Below are positions 36,890 to 45,334 of a DNA stretch of 64,000 nucleotides, piece after piece; the first letter of the stretch is position 1, and each line of letters starts with the position of its first letter. A model generated the notes under the pieces. It saw only the letters and a list, made by a program, of their open reading frames with translations, did not search any database and was not told the origin of the DNA. Source of the stretch: Lachnospiraceae bacterium (GTDB lineage Bacteria; Bacillota; Clostridia; Lachnospirales; Lachnospiraceae); the NCBI GenBank assembly GCA_015057035.1, contig SVFC01000005.1, positions 1 to 64,000 of the forward strand, written 5' to 3'. A program made the translations under genes and the position numbers.

Positions 36890-37579
36890 ATGAGTACAAA
36901 CATAATTGTAATAAATGAAGATTTTAAAAAGAGGACAGCCATTAAGGGTGTCCTCTTTGACATGGACGGAGTTGTCTTAGATACGGAAAAACTCTATACC
37001 CGCTTCTGGCAGGAGGCGGCGCAGTATTATGGTTATCCAATGACAAAAGAACAGGCCCTTGGGATGCGTAGTTTAAATCGTGGGGTAGGAGAAGCAAAAT
37101 TAAAATCTTACTTTGGAGAAAGCGTGGATTATGAGCAGGTTCGTAACAAACGAATGGAGCTTATGGATGCTTTTATCAAAAGAGAAGGGGTGGAACGAAA
37201 ACCAGGGATTGTAGAACTGCTGGATTATCTGGATGCAAATGGCATAAAACGTGCCATTGCAACTTCTTCGCCTCTGGAAAGAACCCAGCTTTATCTTATG
37301 CAGGTAGGGCTCATTGACCGTTTTGATGCACTGATAAGTGGCTATATGGTAGAAAAGGGCAAGCCAGAACCTGATATTTACCTCTATGCAGCATCTCAAC
37401 TAGGGCTTAAGCCAAATGAGTGTGTGGTTTTAGAAGACTCGCCTACGGGCATTCTGGCAGCTCACAGAGCAGGTTGTATTCCTGTCATGGTTCCAGATCA
37501 GGATGAACCAGATGAAGAAACGAAGAAATTATTATATGGAGTGGCAGATTCACTGTTTTTTGTTAAAGAGCTACTATAA
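36890..37579 (+). CDS. HAD-superfamily phosphatase (beta-phosphoglucomutase-like)
   Basis: A 229-residue HAD enzyme: nucleophile motif KGVLFDMDGVVLDTE near residue 18, a helical cap typical of the beta-PGM/YcjU/GS1 branch, motif II IATSSPLER near 121, the Lys in VEKGKPEPDIYL and motif IV VLEDSPTGILAA near 179. Substrate unknown; small sugar phosphates are usual. The start at ATG 36890 follows AGGTGG by eight or nine bases. Confidence 0.87.
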   Translation: MSTNIIVINEDFKKRTAIKGVLFDMDGVVLDTEKLYTRFWQEAAQYYGYPMTKEQALGMRSLNRGVGEAKLKSYFGESVDYEQVRNKRMELMDAFIKREGVERKPGIVELLDYLDANGIKRAIATSSPLERTQLYLMQVGLIDRFDALISGYMVEKGKPEPDIYLYAASQLGLKPNECVVLEDSPTGILAAHRAGCIPVMVPDQDEPDEETKKLLYGVADSLFFVKELL

Positions 37580-37596
37580 TAGAATAGGCTCGTTGG

Positions 37597-37649
37597 TAGA
37601 CTTTTAGGAAGGGATATTATATAATAGAAAAAATGTATCTTATACATTT
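37597..37649 (+). promoter_or_regulatory. Candidate promoter with downstream inverted repeat
   Basis: TAGACT (37597) and TATAAT (37620-37625) with a 17-base spacer, then AAATGTA/TACATTT at 37631-37649, placed on the expected transcription start. The repeat may be an operator for the surface-protein gene. Confidence 0.45.
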
Positions 37650-37664
37650 AGAAGGAGGGGTTTT

Positions 37665-40136
37665 ATGAAAAAAAGGGGTTTATCATTCATTTTGGTAGTT
37701 ATGATGGTTGTGACAATGTTGCCAATGACAGCATTTGCTGCTGAAATGAGCGACGCATTTAAGGCAATTCTAAATGAAGACGGCAAATTGCTGGTAACAG
37801 AATCTAGTGGGGAAGATGCACAGAGCTTTTTGAGTGGGTACATTGCGAGAAAAGCAAATGCCACAAGCGATGGTTCGTATAGTTTTACCTTAGATGAATA
37901 TCGAGCAGAAGATGGAACATGTGTAATCAGTAGAATTGATAATATGGACTATTCCTGCTTAGAAACATATGAATTAGAAATTGTATATGAAGATGTTTAT
38001 AGCGACGCATTTAAGGCGATTTTCGAAGATGGAAAAGTTGTTGTTTCATCTTATAGTGAAAATGGAGCAGATGCTATGCAATCTGTGCTTATGGGGCACT
38101 TTAGCAAATATGATACAGAAAGCTGTAGTTTTCAGGCTTCCTATGTCAATGAAGATGCTACAGAGTGTACCGTATCGATGTATCAGTATGACCAATATGG
38201 TTCAATGAGTTTAGCAGAGCAGCATATTGTTCAAGTGACATATGATGAAAAGTATAGCGAAGAATTTTTAGGTTATTTAAATTCAGATGGAAAATTTGAA
38301 ATGAATTCAGTTCTTCCAACAACTCCAGACGACTTCTATGGTTATTTTGAAGTGTTGTTTATGAGTGAATTGGAAAATGGTATGAATTTTTCATATGTAT
38401 CAGAGGATGCATCTTCCTTTGATTTGACAATTAATTATGGAAAACCAACTCAGGAAACTCATACGGTAGAGCTTGTATATAATTATGACGAAGATGTGCA
38501 AGAGAAATTGGTTGCGTTTATTGAGAGTTTCCCAGAAGATATTGAATATTTTAATGTTCGAGATTTAGAGTTAATCAATTACTGGCTGAACAATGCTGGT
38601 ACAGAAGAAGCAAATACTCTAGATTCTTTCTCTGGAGAGTTGAAGTCATATTTGAATTATAACAATATCAAGTTCTTTGTGGATAATAGAGCAGGTGCAG
38701 ATGAACCATTCTATACAGAGAGACTTGGTGTTGCAAGCTTTATGTTTGATGATGTGGTATATCATATTGACTATTTTTTAGGTACTCGTGCAGAACATGT
38801 GATATATGTTCCGGATAATACAGAAAACACATCAGAAGCGCTGATGAAAGCTGCACAGAGTAGAATCGATGAATATATTGGAGCTGGTAAAATTGAGTTA
38901 ACTCATAATGGAACAGTTTACGATACATGGGTATCTGAACTGTATGAATTGTCACGCTGGGAGTGGGAACAGGAGAATCCAAATCTTACATTGGAAGAAT
39001 TCAAAGCAATGGGCAATATCTATATACCTGCTTATGAAGACTTCGCAGAAATGATTTATATTGAGGGTGTAAAGGAAGACGATCCTTGTTATGCAGTAAA
39101 CATCAAAGATGGCGCCAATACAGAAGATACCTTCTATATCATCGTAAGAGCTGATAGTTCTAAGATGGTAACGCCTGAATACAAAACGGTCGATGTGAAA
39201 AACAACGTAGAAATCAGTTCGGACTCAGCAGACATTCCACTGGATACAAGTATTGAAGTAGATAAATTAACTAGTGGCACAGTATATGATAAGATTATGG
39301 AAGTGCTGGGAGTTGAAGAGAACGAAACCTATGACCTTAAGTTATATTCAGATTCGTTGAAAGATTATTTTTCTAAATTAGAGAATGGAAGTTTTGAGGT
39401 TCGTATTCCTGTTGCAGAAAAATTAAAAGACAAGGAATTAGTTGCATACTATGTGGATGCAAATGATAAGGTTGTTGAGTACAGTGTTTCTATCGAAGAT
39501 GGATATGCCGTATTTGCTACCAATCATTTTAGTATTTATACTTTAGCAGAGAAAACTGTGGTAGAAGAAAACTTTGGTGACGGAAGTATTGAAGAAAAAC
39601 AAGAAGAAATTGTAGAAAAGATTCCATTTACAGAAGAAGAAAAAGCACAGATCGAAAGTGGTGCAGAAGTTAAGGTAACATTGGAACTGAAGGATATTTC
39701 TGAAACAGTATCTGCTACAGATAAAACATTAATTGAAGATAAAGTAGAAGAAAATGTTCAGATAGGTATTTATCTCGACGTGAATATGTTTAAGCAGATT
39801 GGAAACAACGAAGCAGTTAAAATTCCTGAATTAAAAGAAACGATTACAATTCAGTTTACGGTACCAGATGAACTCTTAGTATTAGATGGTTCTAAGAATC
39901 GTGTGTATAATATCGTTCGTGTTCATGATGGCGTTGCAACAATCCTTGATGCCAAATTTGATGCAGAAACAAAAACAATTTCTTTTGAGACAGATTGTTT
40001 CTCAACATATGCGTTAGTATATATCGATGAACCAATCACTGGAACTGGTGATTTGACATCATCTGCATGGTTGGCTTTTACGGTAATTGGTCTTGCTGTT
40101 GTATGTTTTGGTATGAAGAAACGCTATTTTAACTAA
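37665..40136 (+). CDS. Large secreted surface protein with three N-terminal repeats
   Basis: An 823-residue protein with a clear Sec signal peptide (KKRGL, a hydrophobic core, then TAFAAEM; cleavage about residue 26). Three related units of 84-85 residues start at residues 29, 113 and 198, each opening with SDAF/SEEF and ending in an EIVYED or QVTYDE strand. The long middle part is acidic. The last 35 residues (from GTGDLTSSAW) are a span plus KKRYFN, like a sortase sorting signal, but with PITGTGD where LPxTG or a NPxTGD-like motif is expected. No catalytic motif seen; probably cell-wall displayed. Confidence 0.75.
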   Translation: MKKRGLSFILVVMMVVTMLPMTAFAAEMSDAFKAILNEDGKLLVTESSGEDAQSFLSGYIARKANATSDGSYSFTLDEYRAEDGTCVISRIDNMDYSCLETYELEIVYEDVYSDAFKAIFEDGKVVVSSYSENGADAMQSVLMGHFSKYDTESCSFQASYVNEDATECTVSMYQYDQYGSMSLAEQHIVQVTYDEKYSEEFLGYLNSDGKFEMNSVLPTTPDDFYGYFEVLFMSELENGMNFSYVSEDASSFDLTINYGKPTQETHTVELVYNYDEDVQEKLVAFIESFPEDIEYFNVRDLELINYWLNNAGTEEANTLDSFSGELKSYLNYNNIKFFVDNRAGADEPFYTERLGVASFMFDDVVYHIDYFLGTRAEHVIYVPDNTENTSEALMKAAQSRIDEYIGAGKIELTHNGTVYDTWVSELYELSRWEWEQENPNLTLEEFKAMGNIYIPAYEDFAEMIYIEGVKEDDPCYAVNIKDGANTEDTFYIIVRADSSKMVTPEYKTVDVKNNVEISSDSADIPLDTSIEVDKLTSGTVYDKIMEVLGVEENETYDLKLYSDSLKDYFSKLENGSFEVRIPVAEKLKDKELVAYYVDANDKVVEYSVSIEDGYAVFATNHFSIYTLAEKTVVEENFGDGSIEEKQEEIVEKIPFTEEEKAQIESGAEVKVTLELKDISETVSATDKTLIEDKVEENVQIGIYLDVNMFKQIGNNEAVKIPELKETITIQFTVPDELLVLDGSKNRVYNIVRVHDGVATILDAKFDAETKTISFETDCFSTYALVYIDEPITGTGDLTSSAWLAFTVIGLAVVCFGMKKRYFN

Positions 40137-40172
40137 AAATAAAGTGCTGTGCAACTTGCACAGCACTTTTTA
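40136..40172. terminator. Bidirectional terminator between convergent genes
   Basis: AAAGTGCTGTGCA / TGCACAGCACTTT with a very short loop, flanked by A-rich sequence on the left and T-rich on the right, so it can stop both the surface-protein transcript and the pmbA transcript. Confidence 0.88.
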
Positions 40173-40182
40173 TATTAGATGT

Positions 40183-41532
40183 TTATTTTCCAGCAACCTT
40201 CATTCCTGGTACAAGAACAGATGGTGAACCACATCTGTGTGCACTTAAGGCGCCTGGGTTGAATTTTAAATCTTCACCAACGGATGTGATGTTTTTCATC
40301 AACTCTAAGAAGTTGCCTGATACGGTAAGTCCTTTGATTGGACCAGCCTTCTTGCCGTCTTCAATCTTAAATCCACCAGCAGAAAGTGAGAAGTCACCAG
40401 TGATTGGGTTAGCGCCAGCATGCATACCTTCTACAGAAGTAATGTAAAGACCGTTTCCTGCTTCAGCAAATAAATCTTCTAAGCTTCCCTTTACAGGATT
40501 GATGTAGAAACTGTAATGGTTGATGCCTACAGTAGAAGCGTAAGAGCCTTTGTAGCCATTACCTGTAGTTTTTACGCCAGCCTTTGCTGCGGTAGCAAGG
40601 TTGTGAAGGAAAGTGGTAAATTTACCATTCTCAATAACATTCTTAGCGTATGTAGCAGCGCCTTCATCGTCGAATGTAGCTTTTGCTAAAGCATCTTTGT
40701 ACATTGGGTCATCTGTAAGTGTAACAATATCTGCAGCAACAGTTTCACCCAGTTTGTCTTTTAAGAGAGAAAGACCTTTCTGAGCAGCTTCTGCAGAGAA
40801 AACAGAAGAGTATGTGCTAAGAAGACTTGCCATAACTTTGTTTGAAAATACGATAGTATATTCGCCACTGTCTACAGAAGTATAGCCAATCGTATCAATA
40901 GCATCTTTTACAGCTTCTTTTGCAATGTAAGTCTTATCGAAATCTTTCATTTTTCCGGAACCGATTTCCATACCTGTGTACATCTCTTTTCCATCAGATA
41001 CAATAGCGTAACCATAGCAGTACTGGAAAGAAGATTTGTCTACAAGGTCAATACCGTTAGAATTGAAGATAGCTCTTTCGCCTGAACCATATCCAGCAAC
41101 AGCCTGAGTACCGTCAATAACGCGTTCGTCCTGAGCATAGATTTCTTTCTGCAAATCCAAAGCAAAATCTACAAGCTCAGAGGCTGCTGGGGTTGTCGTT
41201 TCTTCTTCTTCGATAGTTGCATAGGTGTCCCCCTGCTTATGAATAAAAGATGGAGCTTCACTTTCTAAGGTATTAGCGTTTTCAATGGCACGAACTACGA
41301 TGGATTCAGCTTCTTCCTCTGTCATATTTTCAGTAGAAGCGTAACCGGTCTGGCCATTCACGTTGCAACGGAAGCAAACACCCATAGTATCGGCTGTGCT
41401 AAAGCCCTTTACTTCTGTCATGAAGATTTCAACGCTGGTGGAATCTTCTTTGGTATAGTATAATTCATAATCTTTTACATTATTTTCAGCAGCATATTTA
41501 ATGACTGCATTTTTAAATTCCTGATAATTCAT
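40183..41532 (-). CDS. pmbA: TldD/PmbA-family protein, PmbA (TldE) type
   Basis: A 449-residue cytosolic partner of TldD. It lacks the HExxxH zinc motif, as TldE/PmbA subunits do, but has the family glycines in the C-terminal part (STVGINHYSFYINPVKGS, GMHAGANPITGDFSLSAGG). The TldD/TldE pair degrades unfolded or leader-bearing peptides and matures some ribosomal peptides. I start at ATG (complement of 41530-41532) with AGAGGTG upstream. It follows tldD by 27 bases in the same operon. Confidence 0.9.
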   Translation of the reverse strand: MNYQEFKNAVIKYAAENNVKDYELYYTKEDSTSVEIFMTEVKGFSTADTMGVCFRCNVNGQTGYASTENMTEEEAESIVVRAIENANTLESEAPSFIHKQGDTYATIEEEETTTPAASELVDFALDLQKEIYAQDERVIDGTQAVAGYGSGERAIFNSNGIDLVDKSSFQYCYGYAIVSDGKEMYTGMEIGSGKMKDFDKTYIAKEAVKDAIDTIGYTSVDSGEYTIVFSNKVMASLLSTYSSVFSAEAAQKGLSLLKDKLGETVAADIVTLTDDPMYKDALAKATFDDEGAATYAKNVIENGKFTTFLHNLATAAKAGVKTTGNGYKGSYASTVGINHYSFYINPVKGSLEDLFAEAGNGLYITSVEGMHAGANPITGDFSLSAGGFKIEDGKKAGPIKGLTVSGNFLELMKNITSVGEDLKFNPGALSAHRCGSPSVLVPGMKVAGK

Positions 41533-41559
41533 TTTCTTCACCTCTCTATAGAATATTGA

Positions 41560-42942
41560 TTAACGTCCGCCTACAGTAATAGAAGATACACGGATCATTG
41601 GCTGACCAACGTCTGTTGGGATGCTTCCTGAAGATGCGCCACACATACCCTGGCCACGGGATAAATCTTGTCCAACCATATCAATATCCATAAGGATTTC
41701 AGAACCTTTACCGATTAAGCTTGCACCACGAACTGCTTCGCAAATCTTACCATTACGAACAATGTAGCCTTCATTTACAGCAAAGTTGAAATCACCAGTT
41801 ACAGGGTTTACAGAACCGCCACCCATAGATTTTGCAAAAAGACCATATTCGATAGAAGAGATAATATCTTCGTTTTTATCTGTACCTTCTGCGATGAAAG
41901 TGTTTGTCATACGTGATGTTGGTTCATATACATAGCTCTGACGACGGCTGTTACCGGTAGAAGCCATGCCCATACGACGACCATTTAATTTGTCTACCAT
42001 ATAGGATTTTAAGATACCATTTTCGATTAGTACATTTCTCTGTGCTGGTGTACCTTCATCGTCGATGTTGATAGAACCCCAGGCATTTGGAATAGTACCG
42101 TCATCAAGAGCAGTAACTTTTTCATTAGCGATTTGCTGACCCATTTTTCCAGCAAATACAGACTGTCCTAAAGCAACACCAGATGCTTCTAAGCCGTGGC
42201 CACATGCTTCGTGGAAGATTACGCCGCCGAAACCATTGCCGATTGCAACTGGCATTTTTCCAGCTGGGATATATCCGGCATTAATCATTACCATTGCCTG
42301 ACGAGCAGCTTCTTCACCGATTTCCTTTGGTGTATGTAATTCGTAGAATTCCATACCCATACGTCCACCAGGAGAGCATGAACCTGTCTGATTTTCGCCA
42401 TTTTTACTAGCGACAGCACTGACAGCCATACGAGTACGAATCTGTCTGTCTTCAGCCAGTAAGCCTTCCGTAGTAGCGATTAAGATGTTATGGTCAACAT
42501 CAATAAAGTTCGCTGTTACCTGAGCAATGTCTGAATGATAGTTCTTCGCTGTATCGCTGGCTTCACGCATTAAATCGATTTTTGTAGTATTAGCTACAGT
42601 TGATGGAACCACACGAACTGGGTGAATGTCTCCAAAGCGACGTTCATGTAGAACGATGGTTTCCATCTCGCGGGCGCCTGATAAAGCGTCTGCTACCTTC
42701 TGTGCGCAGTTTAAAATTCCTTCTCTGGAAAGAGAAGCGGTAGAACCAGATACACATCGGGTTCCTTTGAAAATACGAATACCTACACCAGAAATAACAC
42801 CGTCAGCAATTTTATCTACTTTAGATGCTACCATACTGATGGTTTTAGACTTTGTGTATTCTGCAAATACTTCAGCATAATCAGCGCCTGTTGATGATGC
42901 TTTCCATAATGCTTCGTTAATAAGATTTTGTGATAATAACAT
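41560..42942 (-). CDS. tldD: Metalloprotease TldD
   Basis: A 460-residue metallopeptidase subunit. The zinc motif HEACGHGLEAS (HExxxH) lies near residue 236, inside GFGGVIFHEACGHGLE; further family parts are ANAWGSINIDDEGTPAQ-like sequence (starting IPNAWGSINIDDEG) and VNPVTGDFNFAV near the end. The start is the ATG at 42942 (complement), preceded by TTAGGAGG; the longer frame is not needed. No RiPP precursor or leader-peptide gene lies nearby, so a general proteolysis role is more likely. Confidence 0.92.
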   Translation of the reverse strand: MLLSQNLINEALWKASSTGADYAEVFAEYTKSKTISMVASKVDKIADGVISGVGIRIFKGTRCVSGSTASLSREGILNCAQKVADALSGAREMETIVLHERRFGDIHPVRVVPSTVANTTKIDLMREASDTAKNYHSDIAQVTANFIDVDHNILIATTEGLLAEDRQIRTRMAVSAVASKNGENQTGSCSPGGRMGMEFYELHTPKEIGEEAARQAMVMINAGYIPAGKMPVAIGNGFGGVIFHEACGHGLEASGVALGQSVFAGKMGQQIANEKVTALDDGTIPNAWGSINIDDEGTPAQRNVLIENGILKSYMVDKLNGRRMGMASTGNSRRQSYVYEPTSRMTNTFIAEGTDKNEDIISSIEYGLFAKSMGGGSVNPVTGDFNFAVNEGYIVRNGKICEAVRGASLIGKGSEILMDIDMVGQDLSRGQGMCGASSGSIPTDVGQPMIRVSSITVGGR

Positions 42943-42973
42943 TATTCTTTTCCTCCTAACACTGATACTTAAT

Positions 42974-43002
42974 AGAATAATATTTTTTGTACGGGAAGTC
43001 AA
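42974..43002 (-). promoter_or_regulatory. Candidate sigma-A promoter of tldD-pmbA
   Basis: On the - strand, TTGACT (42997-43002) and TATTCT (42974-42979) with a 17-base spacer, about 30 bases before the tldD start. Confidence 0.6.
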
Positions 43003-43036
43003 TGGGACAGAGCTGTCAACTACCTTAATTTTTCAT

Positions 43037-43062
43037 TAAAAAACGCCTACGTTAAGTAGGCG
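43037..43062 (-). terminator. Intrinsic terminator overlapping the sigG stop codon
   Basis: On the - strand, CGCCTAC / GTAGGCG with a 5-base loop and six T. The TAG stop of sigG lies inside the 3' arm, so the last codons form the hairpin. Confidence 0.85.
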
Positions 43063-43823
43063 CGCATATGCTTTAAGGCATTTTTTTCCAGACGTGAGAC
43101 CTGTGCTTGAGAAATGTGGATTTCTTCGGCAACTTCTATCTGGGTTTTTCCCTCATAAAAGCGAAGACGAATGATTTGTTCATCCCTGTCATTTAATTGT
43201 TTCATAGCGGTGGAAAGCGAAAGATCTTCAATCCAGTTTTCTTCTTTGTTATTCTTATCTGAGATTTGGTCCATAACATAGAGGGTGTCTCCGCTGTCGG
43301 TGTAGACTGGGTCAAAAAGACTTAAGGGTGTCTGGATGGCGTCTAATGCGTAGACAATTTCTTCTACTGTGAGTTCACATTCCTTGGCGATTTCTTCTAG
43401 TGTTGGCTCGTGCTGAGAGTTGCGAGATAGTAGTTCTTTGGCATGAATGGCCTTGTATGCCGTGTCACGGAGAGAGCGGGGGATACGATAAGAACTATTA
43501 TCACGAAGATAGCGACGTATTTCCCCGATAATCATTGGAACAGCATAAGTGGAAAATTTGACGCCAATGGTGGGGTCGAAATTATCAATGGATTTCATTA
43601 GTCCGATGCAACCGATTTGGAATAAGTCATCCAGATTCTCATTATGATTGGAAAAACGGCGGATGACGGAGAGGACTAGACGTAAATTACCTTGGATATA
43701 GGTTTCACGTGCTTCCGTGTCGCCAGCCTTGATGCGTTTGAATAATTCTTCTTTTTCTTCTTCTTTCAGTATAGGAAGTTTTGCGGTATTAACTCCACAG
43801 ATGTCGACTTTGTATGTGCCCAT
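43047..43823 (-). CDS. sigG: RNA polymerase sporulation sigma factor SigG
   Basis: A 258-residue late forespore sigma factor. The N-terminus KVDICGVNTAKLPILKEEE matches the SigG start, including the CGV(N/D)T(A/S)KLP segment known to matter for anti-sigma Gin/SpoIIAB control. Region 2: NLRLVLSVIRRF, DDLFQIGCIGLMKSIDNFD, KFSTYAVPMIIGEIRRYLRDN. Region 4 ends in EVAEEIHISQAQVSRLEKNAL. In Bacillus sigG directly follows spoIIGA-sigE; here it is 8 kb away and inverted. RBS TAGGAGG. Confidence 0.95.
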   Translation of the reverse strand: MGTYKVDICGVNTAKLPILKEEEKEELFKRIKAGDTEARETYIQGNLRLVLSVIRRFSNHNENLDDLFQIGCIGLMKSIDNFDPTIGVKFSTYAVPMIIGEIRRYLRDNSSYRIPRSLRDTAYKAIHAKELLSRNSQHEPTLEEIAKECELTVEEIVYALDAIQTPLSLFDPVYTDSGDTLYVMDQISDKNNKEENWIEDLSLSTAMKQLNDRDEQIIRLRFYEGKTQIEVAEEIHISQAQVSRLEKNALKHMRAYLT

Positions 43824-43872
43824 AATGGGGTATCCTCCTATAGATGTGCTATTGACACATTTTTCTAAGAAA

Positions 43873-43901
43873 AGTCTTTACATTTTTTGTAAAAAATATG
43901 C
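43873..43901 (-). promoter_or_regulatory. Weak candidate sigma-F/G-type promoter of sigG
   Basis: On the - strand, GCATA (43897-43901), 15 bases, then GTAAAGACT (43873-43881). The -35 box fits the sigma-F/G pattern; the -10 has GT where GG is usual. sigG is known elsewhere to be read by sigma-F and then by itself. Confidence 0.3.
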
Positions 43902-43931
43902 GGTGTTTTACTATACTTTTTTGAAAAAGAA

Positions 43932-43971
43932 TGTTATAATATTAACAATCGTAATACTGTGGTGTATTACG
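43932..43971 (+). promoter_or_regulatory. Extended -10 promoter with palindromic operator candidate
   Basis: TG at 43932-43933, one base, then TATAAT at 43935-43940, without a good -35. The inverted repeat CGTAATAC-6 bases-GTATTACG (43950-43971) covers the expected transcription start. It should govern the dehydrogenase-like gene and perhaps the hydrogenase genes behind it. It is not a Rex-type site. Confidence 0.5.
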
Positions 43972-44001
43972 GTTTTGTGAATAAAGGATTGGAGGAAAAA
44001 C

Positions 44002-44802
44002 ATGGGACATTTAACAGGCAAAACTGCCATCATCACCGGTGGTGGTAGAACAGTTTTAGCAGATGGACGTTGCGGTTCCATCGGTTATGGTATTGCAACT
44101 GCATATGCGAAAGAAGGCTGTAATCTTGTTCTTACAGGACGTGATGAACAGAAACTTCTGGATGCAAAGGAAGAACTAGAGAGACTATATGGAATCCAGG
44201 TTCTGCCAATTACTGCAAACATTAGATCTGGTGCAGATAATGAAGCTATTGTAGATGATGTAATTAAACAGACAGTAGATAAATTTGGCCGTATTGATGT
44301 GTTGATTAATAATGCACAGGCTTCAGAAGCGGGAGTGCCACTGGCAGTACATACAACAGAGCAGTTTGACTTGGCAATTTATTCTGGTTTATATGCTGCT
44401 TTCTATTATATGAAGGCATGTTATCCATATTTGGTAGAGACACAGGGAACTGTTATTAACTTTGCTTCCAGTGCAGCTATGTCTGGTGGCCTTGGTCAGG
44501 CAGCAAATGGTGCGGCAAAGGAAGGTATTCGTGCGCTTTCTCGTGTTGCAGCAACAGAATGGGCAGAAGATGGTATTAATGTAAACAGTATTTGTCCACT
44601 GGCATGGACTGTGCAGTTAGAAAAATACAAAAAAGCATATCCTGAAAGCTTTAAGAAAAACTGGCCAACACCACCAATGAAGAGATTTGGTGATCCAGAG
44701 CTTGAGATTGGACGTGTTTGTGTACAGATTGCAAACCCAGACTTTAAGTATATGACTGGTGAAACAATTATGCTTGAAGGCGGTATGAGTTTAAGACCAT
44801 AA
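44002..44802 (+). CDS. Short-chain dehydrogenase/reductase-like protein lacking the catalytic tyrosine
   Basis: A 266-residue SDR-fold protein. The nucleotide loop is TGGGRTVLADGRCGSIGYG, with about nine extra residues compared with the usual TGxxxGIG; NNAQAS replaces the NNAG motif; the catalytic Ser is in NFASSAAM. At the Tyr place of YxxxK it reads N169-GAA-K173, and there is no Tyr at the YxxxxxxK spacing of FabI-like enzymes either. The C-terminal part (MTGETIMLEGGMSLRP) is normal. It may be a non-catalytic or altered enzyme. It sits 43 bases before the hydrogenase genes behind an operator-like repeat. Confidence 0.8.
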   Translation: MGHLTGKTAIITGGGRTVLADGRCGSIGYGIATAYAKEGCNLVLTGRDEQKLLDAKEELERLYGIQVLPITANIRSGADNEAIVDDVIKQTVDKFGRIDVLINNAQASEAGVPLAVHTTEQFDLAIYSGLYAAFYYMKACYPYLVETQGTVINFASSAAMSGGLGQAANGAAKEGIRALSRVAATEWAEDGINVNSICPLAWTVQLEKYKKAYPESFKKNWPTPPMKRFGDPELEIGRVCVQIANPDFKYMTGETIMLEGGMSLRP

Positions 44803-44845
44803 ACATGGTATTGAATAAACATATGATATTTTTAGGAGGAAAATA

Positions 44846-45334
44846 ATGGAACATATTAGTGAAGCGGCGGCTGCAAAAATCGCAGAAATCTGTGATAGAT
44901 ACGCAAACGAAAAGACACCGCTTATGATGATTTTAAGTGACATCCAGAATGAATATGGATATATTCCTTTAGATGTTCAGCAGATTGTATCTGAAAAAAC
45001 AGGGATTTCAGTAGCAGAAATCTATGGAGTAGTAACCTTTTATTCATTCTTCTCCCTGGAACCAAAGGGAAAATACGTTATCGGATGCTGCTTAGGAACT
45101 GCATGTTACGTAAAAGGTGCACAGCAGATTATTGATAAATTCTCAGAACTTATCGGCATTGGACCAGGAGAAACATCGGAAGATGGATTGTTCACCATCG
45201 ATGCATTACGTTGTATCGGTGCCTGTGGTATTGCACCAGCAGTAACAATTAATGGAAAAGTTTATCCAAAACTTACTGTTGATATGGTTGAACCTATCGT
45301 AGATGAATATCGTGCTTTAGGAGGTGCAAACTAA
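44846..45334 (+). CDS. hydC: Bifurcating [FeFe] hydrogenase subunit HydC (NuoE-like)
   Basis: A 162-residue thioredoxin-fold [2Fe-2S] subunit. The four cluster cysteines lie in CCLGTACYVKG (about residues 90-97) and CIGACGIAP (about 126-133). The N-terminal part (MMILSDIQNEYGYIPLDVQQIV) matches NuoE/HndA. It passes electrons between the flavin subunit and the hydrogenase. RBS TTAGGAGG. Its stop overlaps the next start by one base (TAATG). Confidence 0.93.
   Translation: MEHISEAAAAKIAEICDRYANEKTPLMMILSDIQNEYGYIPLDVQQIVSEKTGISVAEIYGVVTFYSFFSLEPKGKYVIGCCLGTACYVKGAQQIIDKFSELIGIGPGETSEDGLFTIDALRCIGACGIAPAVTINGKVYPKLTVDMVEPIVDEYRALGGAN

Noticed and set aside
42626-42880. An 84-codon + strand frame opposite tldD
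   Set aside because: It is a mirror of tldD codons with no RBS and no family match.
40183-42942. tldD-pmbA as part of a ribosomal-peptide biosynthesis cluster
   Set aside because: No precursor peptide, modifying enzyme or exporter nearby; TldD/PmbA pairs are also general housekeeping proteases.
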